This document shows positions 33,139 through 39,697 of a DNA stretch of 47,340 nucleotides, piece by piece; the first letter of the stretch is position 1; each line of letters starts with the position of its first letter. The DNA lies in IMG/VR virus record IMGVR_UViG_3300033153_008207, positions 1-47,340 of that record; one strand, given 5' to 3'. Both the position numbers and the translations under genes were made by a program. Origin of the DNA: a virus. Below the pieces are notes generated by a model. That model ran no database searches and was not told the origin of the DNA. It worked only from the letters and a program-made list of their open reading frames with translations.

Positions 33139-33483
33139 TTATTTCTTATCTGGTGGGGTTGGTATAATCATTAACTGAGCATGAGATATACATTCATTCA
33201 GATAACAATTTTCACTGTATGGACTAAATTTAAATGTTCCAGTATAGTCTCTGTATGCTTCAACAACTCGACCTTTATAAGTAATCCAACACCAACCCTC
33301 ATTTGGTTCAAGGTCAAATTCTTCAAAAAGAATCCATTTAGCATCAGGCAACTCACACCATTTGGGAATACCATCTCCTGGTGTTATATTTCTATCTGAT
33401 AACCAACAAATATATAATAAATATCCTCTTGGGCAAAAATTAGGACATTGTTGACAGTTTTTTATTTCAAATAATTTTGTCAT
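33139..33483 (-). CDS. Cys-rich small protein
   Basis: A protein of 114 residues. The Cys-rich first third (CQQCPNFCPRG and CELPD) could bind zinc. The middle WCWITYKGRVVEAYRD looks like the core of DUF551-like phage proteins, though the match is partial. It lies between the polymerase and a second probable zinc-binding protein. Confidence 0.5.
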   Translation of the reverse strand: MTKLFEIKNCQQCPNFCPRGYLLYICWLSDRNITPGDGIPKWCELPDAKWILFEEFDLEPNEGWCWITYKGRVVEAYRDYTGTFKFSPYSENCYLNECISHAQLMIIPTPPDKK

Positions 33484-33495
33484 ATCTCACTCCTT

Positions 33496-33816
33496 TTATT
33501 TTTCCTCTGCATAAATACTTGGGGCTTTGATAATTTCCTTACACTCAGGACAGTAGTATTTTCTTACCCTGAACGCAGTAGCAAGAGAAATACCTACATA
33601 AAATTCACACTTCGGTTGCTCGTTGTATCCGTTTGGATGAGTTATTCGGATAAAGGATACTTCTATGGGGACAAGGTTGGAGTGAAGGCAAATAGGTGAT
33701 CTTTTACTGAAATGATGAGTAACATTTTTCATTGCTTTTCCTGCTAAAGTAGTTTCAGAAGTAGTTTTTTCTGCTTTCTTCTTACGTTTTATTGGTGTTG
33801 TTTTTTTAGCTGGCAT
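33496..33816 (-). CDS. Small protein with zinc-ribbon-like pairs
   Basis: A protein of 106 residues, basic at the N-terminus (KKTTPIKRKKKAEK) with CPEC near the C-terminus and single Cys at about 43 and 70, so a metal site is possible. It may bind DNA. No family is recognised. Confidence 0.5.
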   Translation of the reverse strand: MPAKKTTPIKRKKKAEKTTSETTLAGKAMKNVTHHFSKRSPICLHSNLVPIEVSFIRITHPNGYNEQPKCEFYVGISLATAFRVRKYYCPECKEIIKAPSIYAEEK

Positions 33817-33818
33817 AA

Positions 33819-35300
33819 TTATATCTCCATAAAATGTTTTTTGTATTTATAATAAAACTGCGTAGCATCTTTTTCACTTAAGTCACAGCCGATAGGAATC
33901 ATGTCTGCTTTTTTAGCAGAGATAAGACAGTTGCCTGAACCAGCAAAAGAAGAATGAAAAACTGTTTTAGGTCGAGCCAAAGCTTCAAAGAAGATATCGT
34001 AAAGTTTGATTGGCTTTTCCCATTGGTGAGTTTTAGTTGACCCTGGACTGGCAGGACAGGAGACTATGTTTTTAAAAGACGGGATGTTAAAAGTAGCATT
34101 TCCTTTGCGGAGGAGAATGAAACATTCAAATGTACTTACCATAGTTGTACTTGGTCGATTGACCGAACCGCCATTCTTAGCCCAGATTCCAAATGGTTGA
34201 GTTTTGAACTTGGCACGAGAAGCAATTTCATTTGCATCTTCAACCCATTCTTTTCCAAGCCAACATAACATCCAGGAATTAGGCATTAGTTTGGAGTAGT
34301 AAATTGGAAACATAGTTTCATAGAAGTGGATTAGTTCATCTGCTGTCCAATCTTTTTTGTCTTGTACTTGTTCGTTTTTCTGCTGATAATTTTCATCATA
34401 GTTAATTGCGTAAAGAGGATCGAGTTCTATGAAGCCTATTGATTCGTTAGGGAATTTAGGAACGAAGGTAAAGAGGTCTTCGACTACATATGAAACTTCA
34501 TCAGAGAGATCTTTTTCTTCTTCAGCTGTAGATGGCTCTTCCACAGTCCGTTCAACATTTGAACCGACTGAAGAAGTCGGATTCTTAGCTGAATCATGTT
34601 CAATGAGTTCTTCTATGTTATCATTATGTTTTGCACAGATGACCGGAGAGGCTTTCTTCTTAAGAGGTTGTTTTTTAATTGCATTTCCTGACATAAGTGA
34701 TGCCATTTTTAATTTTTCATCGTCAGACATCGAGTCCATTTTTTTAAATGCTGCTGCTTGTTCAGCCATCTTTTTAGATGCTTCTCTTGCCTGGCCCTTG
34801 GAAGTGCAGTTGACCAGGTCAGGAAAAACATTTATCATTGCAGCGAGAGTAAGGTCAGTAGATAACCCTCCTACAGAGCAATCGAATTCTTTAGCTGAGT
34901 CTTTAAAAGACCAGGAAAGAAGAGGAGAGGATTCAGATGCTTTCTTGATCCAGTAGTTGTGGATTTTATACCTGAGCATTAGTTCTTCTGACCAAGTGAA
35001 ATCTTTCCTTGCATCATTTTCCATGTGTTCAATAAGGAGTTTATCGTCAGCAGAGAGATTGGGCATGATACGACAGAGAACTGGAAGCTTGAGTTTTTTG
35101 CATACTAAAGTCCGTCTTTCTCCAGCGATTAATTCATTATCAGATGTTATGAGAATAGGATTAAGTTGTCCTTGAGTAGAGATAGCTTTGGTAAGTTTTT
35201 CTAGCTTACCTTTGTCAATACGGCTACGATTTGTGATGATTATATCTTTTGGTTTTCGTTCTTCAATAGAAAAGAGATTTGTAACTTTCTTTTTTGTCAT
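33819..35300 (-). CDS. ParB-like domain fused to DNA methyltransferase
   Basis: A protein of 493 residues. The N-terminal part has the ParB/Srx signature (LNPILI, LIAGERRT at 57-64) followed by a helical region like the ParB HTH (to about 210). After a linker, a beta-class DNA methyltransferase has IELDPLYAIN (motif IV, DPLY at 294-297 instead of DPPY) and FAGSGN (motif I, 452-457). ParB-methylase fusions are known in phages. The linker contains SNVERTVEEP, encoded by a dispersed palindrome. It might modify phage DNA or act through the ParB part on a palindromic site. Confidence 0.8.
   Translation of the reverse strand: MTKKKVTNLFSIEERKPKDIIITNRSRIDKGKLEKLTKAISTQGQLNPILITSDNELIAGERRTLVCKKLKLPVLCRIMPNLSADDKLLIEHMENDARKDFTWSEELMLRYKIHNYWIKKASESSPLLSWSFKDSAKEFDCSVGGLSTDLTLAAMINVFPDLVNCTSKGQAREASKKMAEQAAAFKKMDSMSDDEKLKMASLMSGNAIKKQPLKKKASPVICAKHNDNIEELIEHDSAKNPTSSVGSNVERTVEEPSTAEEEKDLSDEVSYVVEDLFTFVPKFPNESIGFIELDPLYAINYDENYQQKNEQVQDKKDWTADELIHFYETMFPIYYSKLMPNSWMLCWLGKEWVEDANEIASRAKFKTQPFGIWAKNGGSVNRPSTTMVSTFECFILLRKGNATFNIPSFKNIVSCPASPGSTKTHQWEKPIKLYDIFFEALARPKTVFHSSFAGSGNCLISAKKADMIPIGCDLSEKDATQFYYKYKKHFMEI
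34550..34564 (-). repeat. Dispersed palindrome copy 6, inside the ParB-methylase gene
   Basis: This copy is the most complete: the palindrome extends to CAGTC-N-GTTCAA-N3-TTGAAC-N-GACTG. It encodes SNVERTVEEP in the linker between the two domains. A nearby hairpin-capable CCGACT/AGTCGG follows on the + strand. Confidence 0.85.
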
Positions 35301-35578
35301 TAGGAGAGTTCCTTTTTATTTAATTGTTTTTGAATTAATGCAAATTGTGCAGGAGAAAGCTTGTTCAAGGCTCTTAGGGCTTTTTGTTCAGCAGAGAGAC
35401 CACGAGCCTTAGCTTTTCTCTTTTTACCCTTGGCTTTAGTTTTTCTTTTCTTAGGTTTCTTCGCATTTGCCAGTCCTTCTACTCGCATGGATTGGATAGA
35501 TAGAATAAGTTCCAATTGAGTAGGGATTGGTTTTGATAAGAAATCTGTTGTTTTTATTCTGTTCATAAGGATAGTCAT
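35300..35578 (-). CDS. Basic small protein with LSPAQ-type tail
   Basis: ATG at 35578 is preferred; an upstream TTG frame overlaps the previous gene and lacks a ribosome site. The product (92 residues) has a very basic middle (KKPKKRKTKAKGKKRKAK) and a C-terminal helix ALRALNKLSPAQFALIQKQL, the same tail type as three other early proteins. It may be a DNA-binding accessory factor; that is inference. Confidence 0.6.
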   Translation of the reverse strand: MTILMNRIKTTDFLSKPIPTQLELILSIQSMRVEGLANAKKPKKRKTKAKGKKRKAKARGLSAEQKALRALNKLSPAQFALIQKQLNKKELS

Positions 35579-35582
35579 GAGA

Positions 35583-35768
35583 TTATTCTTGCTCCATTGG
35601 AATACCAAGAGAAGTAAAAGTACTCATAACATTTTGAAAAGTCATTGTAATAATTTCTCGTTGTTGCCATTGGTCTGTACCAATATTTCCATTTATTGGA
35701 TTTGCGAGTATACCTGCTACAATAGCTGCTGTCATAGTTAAAACATCTTTTTTAGTTATTGCTTCCAT
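35583..35768 (-). CDS. Small unknown protein, 61 residues
   Basis: ATG with AAAGGA eight bases upstream. A hydrophobic stretch (LTMTAAIVAGILA) near the N-terminus is too short and mixed to be a confident membrane segment. Acidic C-terminus. Tightly packed between early genes. No family. Confidence 0.5.
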   Translation of the reverse strand: MEAITKKDVLTMTAAIVAGILANPINGNIGTDQWQQREIITMTFQNVMSTFTSLGIPMEQE

Positions 35769-35773
35769 GTCAT

Positions 35774-36013
35774 CTATCCTTTCTCTTTTTTCTTTGTAAC
35801 TCTCGGTAGTGTTAAGTTCCTTTGGCCAGAAATATAAAGAATTATATCATTAATCTTACCTCTTAAAATAAGTATTTGGACTGATTCGAATACATTTCTA
35901 ATTAACTTGGATAACTGTCCATGATAAAAGTTTCCTTTGACAAAAAGATACAGGGATTTTTCAATCTTCACTGTAGCTTTTTTTACTTCAATGTTTTGAT
36001 ACGATTCATTCAT
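35774..36013 (-). CDS. Small unknown protein, 79 residues
   Basis: ATG with AAGGAAGG upstream. Mostly beta and basic, ending VTKKKEKG. Segments such as IEKSLYLFVKGNFYHGQLSK suggest a small DNA-binding fold, but nothing is diagnostic. Confidence 0.5.
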   Translation of the reverse strand: MNESYQNIEVKKATVKIEKSLYLFVKGNFYHGQLSKLIRNVFESVQILILRGKINDIILYISGQRNLTLPRVTKKKEKG

Positions 36014-36034
36014 TTTTGCCTTCCTTGATTAAGT

Positions 36035-36775
36035 TTATATTTTTTCACTTATTTCATCTTCATTAATAGTCAGTGTCCCAAGTTCCTTGGCTTTGCGAGT
36101 TTTAGTTTTCCCTGGTTCGTCACCAACAATCAAAATATCTACATAACGAGAGACTTGATTAGAAAAAGACCAACGATAAGCAGAGAGGTAATCTATCATT
36201 TCAGTTCGAGATACAGAAAGCTTGCCAGTAATACAATACATTATCTTAGGTACTGGAGGAACAGGAAGAAAGGAAAAGTTAGTTAGTTCTTTTTTAGCTT
36301 TCTCATAGATTAAATACCCTTCAGAGAAGTTAGTTTGTGCTGTCTTAGATACTCCTTTAAGTTCTTGATTTTCGAATACATAGTACCATAGCTTGAGAAC
36401 AGATTTATAAGCCAGCTTATCATAACCTAAGGCAGAGATAAAATGAATTGGAGATTTGGATAAATTAGCCAGATTCTCTCTATAAATCTTGTATCTTTTT
36501 TCTCCCCAGATTTTTTTAAGTAATAGAACAAAGTCAAATACCTCTGGTTCAAGTAAAGCATATGGAGTTTGAGCAAGAATATGATAGGCTAATGGGTCTT
36601 CAAATAAATCTCCTATCATAAATTCTCCGATAGATTTCAGTTCCATACCTTTGTCAGAATAGAAATAAGAAAGTTTCTTAATCATCTGAGCAATGCAGCG
36701 GGAAGAAGTGCAAATGAGATGAACACCTTCCCAAGAGAGAGGAGAATTACAAGTCGGACAAATAGTAGGTATCAT
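36035..36775 (-). CDS. NAD+ DNA ligase, C-terminal part (Zn finger, HhH, BRCT)
   Basis: A protein of 246 residues. CPTC (6-9) and C22/C27 form the ligase zinc finger, complete with the SSRCIAQ motif. A helical region (about 30-165) stands for the helix-hairpin-helix domain, and 176-246 is a BRCT domain (ITGKLSVSR, GDEPGKTKTRKAKELG). It lacks adenylation residues and must act with the gene at 37395-38399. Phage T5 also has a bipartite NAD+ ligase. It overlaps the HNH-like gene by four bases. Confidence 0.85.
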   Translation of the reverse strand: MIPTICPTCNSPLSWEGVHLICTSSRCIAQMIKKLSYFYSDKGMELKSIGEFMIGDLFEDPLAYHILAQTPYALLEPEVFDFVLLLKKIWGEKRYKIYRENLANLSKSPIHFISALGYDKLAYKSVLKLWYYVFENQELKGVSKTAQTNFSEGYLIYEKAKKELTNFSFLPVPPVPKIMYCITGKLSVSRTEMIDYLSAYRWSFSNQVSRYVDILIVGDEPGKTKTRKAKELGTLTINEDEISEKI

Positions 36776-37113
36776 GAAATTGGCTCCTCACTATTTCCAT
36801 TGTCATTATAAATTTGTTGGTGATCATATGGATGCATAAGAATACAATTTTCAGGTGTATAATCTTTATGTGCATTTAATCTATACACATTTAGTTCAGG
36901 GTCATAACCTTGCTCTAAGCACCAACCAACAAATGCTTCAGGATTACTTTTCCATAAAGAACAAACTTGTATTCCTTTTCTTCCATGTGTAATATATTCT
37001 GGATGAATATCATGTTCGCATTTAGCTATCATATTACATAAGGTAATTTTAATTATGATTCTTATTTTTTTATACTCTTGATTAAATTTATCTACATCAA
37101 TTTTTTGTTTCAT
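36772..37113 (-). CDS. HNH-type homing-like endonuclease between ligase halves
   Basis: A protein of 113 residues. HGRKGIQVCSLWKSNPEAF and YRLNAHKDYTPENCILMH match the short phage HNH family (G-R-G-I-x-V-C-x-x-W, then D-Y-T-P-E-N-C). The usual R-I-D is changed to RLN, so activity is uncertain. It stands exactly where a ligase gene would be continuous, which suggests that insertion of a mobile endonuclease split the ligase. Confidence 0.7.
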   Translation of the reverse strand: MKQKIDVDKFNQEYKKIRIIIKITLCNMIAKCEHDIHPEYITHGRKGIQVCSLWKSNPEAFVGWCLEQGYDPELNVYRLNAHKDYTPENCILMHPYDHQQIYNDNGNSEEPIS

Positions 37114-37177
37114 TTTTATTCTCCCATCTTATTTGTCAAGGCTTTTTTTTTATTTTATTTTTATTTTCTTGTCCTTC

Positions 37178-37193
37178 TGGCACGGTTTTTGAA
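37178..37193 (+). promoter_or_regulatory. Degenerate sigma-54-like sequence
   Basis: TGGCACGGTTTTTGAA has a perfect -24 half but TTGA instead of TTGC at -12, missing the key C. It shares the TTCTGGC-CGGTTTTTG frame with the rightward promoter at 1834, so it may be a decayed copy. It is followed 30 bases later by the palindrome at 37223. Confidence 0.35.
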
Positions 37194-37222
37194 TCGGTTG
37201 TTTAAGACCATTAAAACTGGAA

Positions 37223-37238
37223 TGTGACCCACGTCACA
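37223..37238. promoter_or_regulatory. CRP/FNR-family-like palindrome
   Basis: TGTGAC-CCAC-GTCACA has the CRP spacing TGTGA-N6-TCACA. It lies in a 281-base gap with no leftward gene, between the HNH gene and the ligase gene. The start of the HNH gene is about 110 bases away. Recognition by a host CRP- or Hcp-like regulator is possible. Confidence 0.45.
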
Positions 37239-37360
37239 AACAAAATGTTCCACGGTGTTTCACGGGTACTCACTGGCTCTGAGAGTGACGACAGAAAGAT
37301 TTTTGTGGTGTTGAATTTTAATATCAACCATACTTTTTTATTTTCTCTTTTTGAATTTAT

Positions 37361-37376
37361 TGGCACGGTTGTTGCA
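37361..37376 (+). promoter_or_regulatory. Perfect sigma-54 (-24/-12) sequence, antisense to early genes
   Basis: TGGCACGGTTGTTGCA matches TGGCACG-N4-TTGCW at every position, with T before it. It points rightward, against all genes in this area, and its start (near 37387) would give an RNA antisense to the ligase gene 3' end. The purpose may be late silencing of the replication genes, or it could be fortuitous. It is the best match to the sigma-54 consensus in the window. Confidence 0.5.
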
Positions 37377-37394
37377 TAGGCCATAACAAATTTT

Positions 37395-38399
37395 TTATCT
37401 TTCCTCTACATCCAGTATCTTGGGAATAATCTCTCCTGCTTTGCCAACGATGATAGTTGAACCTATTTCAATGCCTCTATCTTGAATCCATTTAGCATTG
37501 TTGCCAGTTGCTTTAGAGTTTGTGGTACTGCAAAGTTCTATTGGCTCATAACAAACTGTTGGAATGACTTTTCCACTTCGAGATGTGTTCCAAAGAATTT
37601 CTGTGACGAGAGTTTTCTTAGTTTGCATGGGCGGTTTCCAGGCAATAGACCAGTTGTAATAGGTAGATGTGTTACCAGTTATAAGACGTTTCTCTTCATC
37701 AAAGACTTTTATCATAATACCATCGATAGGATAGAGTTGCGACCATTGATGATAACATGACAGAAGTTTTTCATTAAGGTGATCGAAATTGCCGGAGAAG
37801 AGATAAGAGGAAGATAATGAGCCTGCGTTATGTGATACTATTTGAATGTATTTAGCTAAGTCAGGGTCAAGGTTATCTCTTTGAATCCAGCCAGAGACGA
37901 CGTTACGAGGATTAGCGCCAAAACCTTCATCCCAATCATCCCAAGAGATTATAAGCTCTACTGATTGTGTGTTATGATAGAAGGGAAGATAAATGCCTTC
38001 GGAAATGTTAGCAAGGTGTTTTGATACATCTCGACCTTTGATTCCATCGCCTGAGAGAATAAGCTTGTCGGAGAGAGAATTCTGACCTTTATAGGCTACT
38101 GCTGCACAGCCGTCATATTTAGGTTCTAAGACTAATTTGTCGCTTCCAAAACGAGTGAAAAAAGGTCGCAAGTCTTCTGTGTTAAATGCTTTCTGAGTGC
38201 CGAAAAGCTGGTACTTGTGCATAGATAAGTTAGAATAATTTGGATTATTTGTCGTGTGATAGAGGATTGGGTTTTCTGGGTCGAGAGCAAAGAGTTTTTG
38301 CCAAAACAAATCATATTCTGTGTCTGTGTATATTGGCATATTTTGAATGAAAGCAAGATTTGCAGCTGAAATCTTTTTTTCTAATTGAGTGATGTTCAT
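37395..38399 (-). CDS. NAD+ DNA ligase, adenylation and OB part
   Basis: A protein of 334 residues. Domain Ia (about 1-60) has the YTDTEYDLFW pattern that binds the NMN half of NAD+. The active Lys is K94 in EPKYDG. Motifs SGDGIKGRDVS, DGIMIKV (226-232) and IAWKPP (252-257) follow, and the OB fold (265-330) ends at GEIIPKILDVEER, just where the zinc finger begins in an intact ligase. The second half is encoded separately at 36035-36775. It seals nicks after replication. Confidence 0.88.
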   Translation of the reverse strand: MNITQLEKKISAANLAFIQNMPIYTDTEYDLFWQKLFALDPENPILYHTTNNPNYSNLSMHKYQLFGTQKAFNTEDLRPFFTRFGSDKLVLEPKYDGCAAVAYKGQNSLSDKLILSGDGIKGRDVSKHLANISEGIYLPFYHNTQSVELIISWDDWDEGFGANPRNVVSGWIQRDNLDPDLAKYIQIVSHNAGSLSSSYLFSGNFDHLNEKLLSCYHQWSQLYPIDGIMIKVFDEEKRLITGNTSTYYNWSIAWKPPMQTKKTLVTEILWNTSRSGKVIPTVCYEPIELCSTTNSKATGNNAKWIQDRGIEIGSTIIVGKAGEIIPKILDVEER

Positions 38400-38758
38400 A
38401 AGGCATCCAGGTATATTTTGTCTAAAATAGTTAGTATCTCATCCCACTCTGGAAAAAGAATTGACCCAGATCCTTTTGTGTTAATCATTAAATTATGTTC
38501 ATTTAGACAACCTGCGGATTGTTGCCAATTTGGATGCATTGCGATTAAATCGCATTTTGCAAGCATGAGCATAGTTCCTTCAAGAAACTTATCATCAGAA
38601 AGCAGGCCATCGAAATTCGCAGAATTTGAGTGAGGACAAAGGACTGCGTAGTCTTTGTTCCAATAATACATTGCCATGAGTTTTGCTTCGTGAATGTTTT
38701 GTTGCAGAGAGATGATTGTCTTAGCTCTATATGGTGCTGCTATGTAAAGAAGTTTCAT
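38396..38758 (-). CDS. DUF4406 / nucleoside deoxyribosyltransferase-like protein
   Basis: A protein of 120 residues. YIAAPYRAKT at the N-terminus, NIHEAKLMAMYYW, LCPHSNSANFDG and DLIAMHPNWQQSAGCLNEH fit DUF4406, a relative of nucleoside 2-deoxyribosyltransferases. The Glu of NEH is the likely nucleophile. It could shift bases in the nucleotide pool for phage DNA synthesis. It overlaps the ligase gene by four bases. Confidence 0.65.
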   Translation of the reverse strand: MKLLYIAAPYRAKTIISLQQNIHEAKLMAMYYWNKDYAVLCPHSNSANFDGLLSDDKFLEGTMLMLAKCDLIAMHPNWQQSAGCLNEHNLMINTKGSGSILFPEWDEILTILDKIYLDAL

Positions 38759-38775
38759 GATTAAGATTCCTTTTT

Positions 38776-38835
38776 TTATTTACTAAGTAATATTCCAATA
38801 ATAACACAAATTAAAAAAAGATATAAATACTCCAT
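38776..38835 (-). CDS. 19-residue hydrophobic micropeptide
   Basis: ATG behind AAGGAAAATCTT gives MEYLYLFLICVIIGILLSK then TAA. It would be a single small membrane helix with a C-terminal Lys. The only longer frame here crosses a large hairpin and lacks a ribosome site. Small hydrophobic peptides in this range act in phage as inhibitors or membrane effectors; the role is unknown. Confidence 0.4.
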   Translation of the reverse strand: MEYLYLFLICVIIGILLSK

Positions 38836-38853
38836 AAGATTTTCCTTTTTTAA

Positions 38854-38897
38854 GAACTGTGAAAGGTACTAAACTCGCCCTTTCCCTTTCACAGTTC
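38854..38897. terminator. Large hairpin between early genes
   Basis: GAACTGTGAAAGG pairs with CCTTTCACAGTTC (13 bp) around an 18-base loop. There is no T-run on the leftward transcript, so it may be an RNase site or mRNA-stabilising element rather than a terminator. Its right end GTTC begins a degenerate, wider-spaced relative of the dispersed palindrome (GTTC-N11-GAAC-CGACTAAGG). Confidence 0.55.
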
Positions 38898-38913
38898 GTT
38901 AGGTAAATGAACC

Positions 38914-38928
38914 GACTAAGGATTAGTC
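38914..38928. terminator. Short hairpin at the end of the 147-residue gene
   Basis: GACTAA-GGA-TTAGTC, six pairs with a three-base loop. It overlaps the stop codon of the leftward gene that starts at 39366. It may be a translation-end structure or weak terminator. Confidence 0.45.
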
Positions 38929-39366
38929 TCCTTGAGGTATTACTTTGAGTAATACGTTTTTCTCTGGCCACTGAGGAACAAGATTACCATTGTCATCTTC
39001 AACTTCTCCGGAATCATAGCCAACCAAGCCGACAATTTCTAAATCGATAAAATCCTCTGCTGGATGTTCTTCTTCCGGATCTAGACCTAAAGACTTGATA
39101 AACTCTTTCAGCATTCTCCACATAGTTTCATTTGTGGCTTCATCGTCATCTTGATACTCCCCATGATTACCGAAGTTTACAGAATGGAAGATTGCTTTAG
39201 CATCGTCTTCTCCATCCATTTGAATGATGAAATCTGCCTTGGTTCTGCCAGAGTTACATTTGCCGATAATCATTTTGGTGATGATAAGATCCATTTCTTT
39301 CGGTGAATCGAGCTTAAGAACTACTTGGTCTTTGATGTGTGCGAGGTTTGGAATCATTCCTGTCAT
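38923..39366 (-). CDS. SSB-like or recombination protein (DUF669-like pattern)
   Basis: A protein of 147 residues. After an N-terminal strand (QVVLKLDSPKEMDLIITKMI) it has SGRTKADFIIQMDGEDDA and a helical insertion (ETMWRMLKEFIKSLGLDPEEE). It ends with an acidic strand region (DLEIVGLVGYDSGEVEDD). The strand order and acidic end fit ssDNA-binding or recombination-helper proteins of the DUF669 kind seen beside Sak4 ATPases. The neighbouring ATPase gene supports this. Confidence 0.5.
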   Translation of the reverse strand: MTGMIPNLAHIKDQVVLKLDSPKEMDLIITKMIIGKCNSGRTKADFIIQMDGEDDAKAIFHSVNFGNHGEYQDDDEATNETMWRMLKEFIKSLGLDPEEEHPAEDFIDLEIVGLVGYDSGEVEDDNGNLVPQWPEKNVLLKVIPQGD

Positions 39367-39432
39367 AATAAATTCTCCTAATGAGTGAGTAGGTTTTCTA
39401 CTCGGGTTAAAAAATAAAATTGTAGTTATGAG

Positions 39433-39669
39433 TTATATAGTATTTTTAACATATGATGCTTCAAATACATCAGCTGGACTCCAAGAAAGATAATGACATC
39501 CTTCTTTTAAGCTACCATCAAAATTTCCTTTGGCATCAGAGTAACCAACAAGATAGCCTGATTCATTTGGATTTTCATTTTCAGGAATATCCCATTCCCG
39601 AAACTTGTTATAATCTCCACGAGTCATTACTTTTGCTTTAATTGTTTTAGTTCCAGTGTACTTTTCCAT
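39433..39669 (-). CDS. Small conserved phage protein, 78 residues
   Basis: It starts MEKYTGTKTIKAKVMTRGDY and contains PENENPNESGYLVGYSD and YLSWSPADVFEASY, which I know as a widely seen uncharacterised phage type that interacts with unknown partners. Located just before the Sak4-like ATPase gene. Confidence 0.65.
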   Translation of the reverse strand: MEKYTGTKTIKAKVMTRGDYNKFREWDIPENENPNESGYLVGYSDAKGNFDGSLKEGCHYLSWSPADVFEASYVKNTI

Positions 39670-39697
39670 TGTTCATTTTTCTCCTTTTCTACTCGGG

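Noticed and set aside
37245-37379. Open frame of 44 codons on the + strand downstream of the degenerate sigma-54-like sequence
   Set aside because: No ribosome site, unlikely composition, and it overlaps the perfect -24/-12 sequence.
38783-38971. Open frame of 62 codons on the - strand
   Set aside because: It runs through two hairpins and the end of the 147-residue gene and has no ribosome site. The 19-residue frame at 38776-38835 is better supported.
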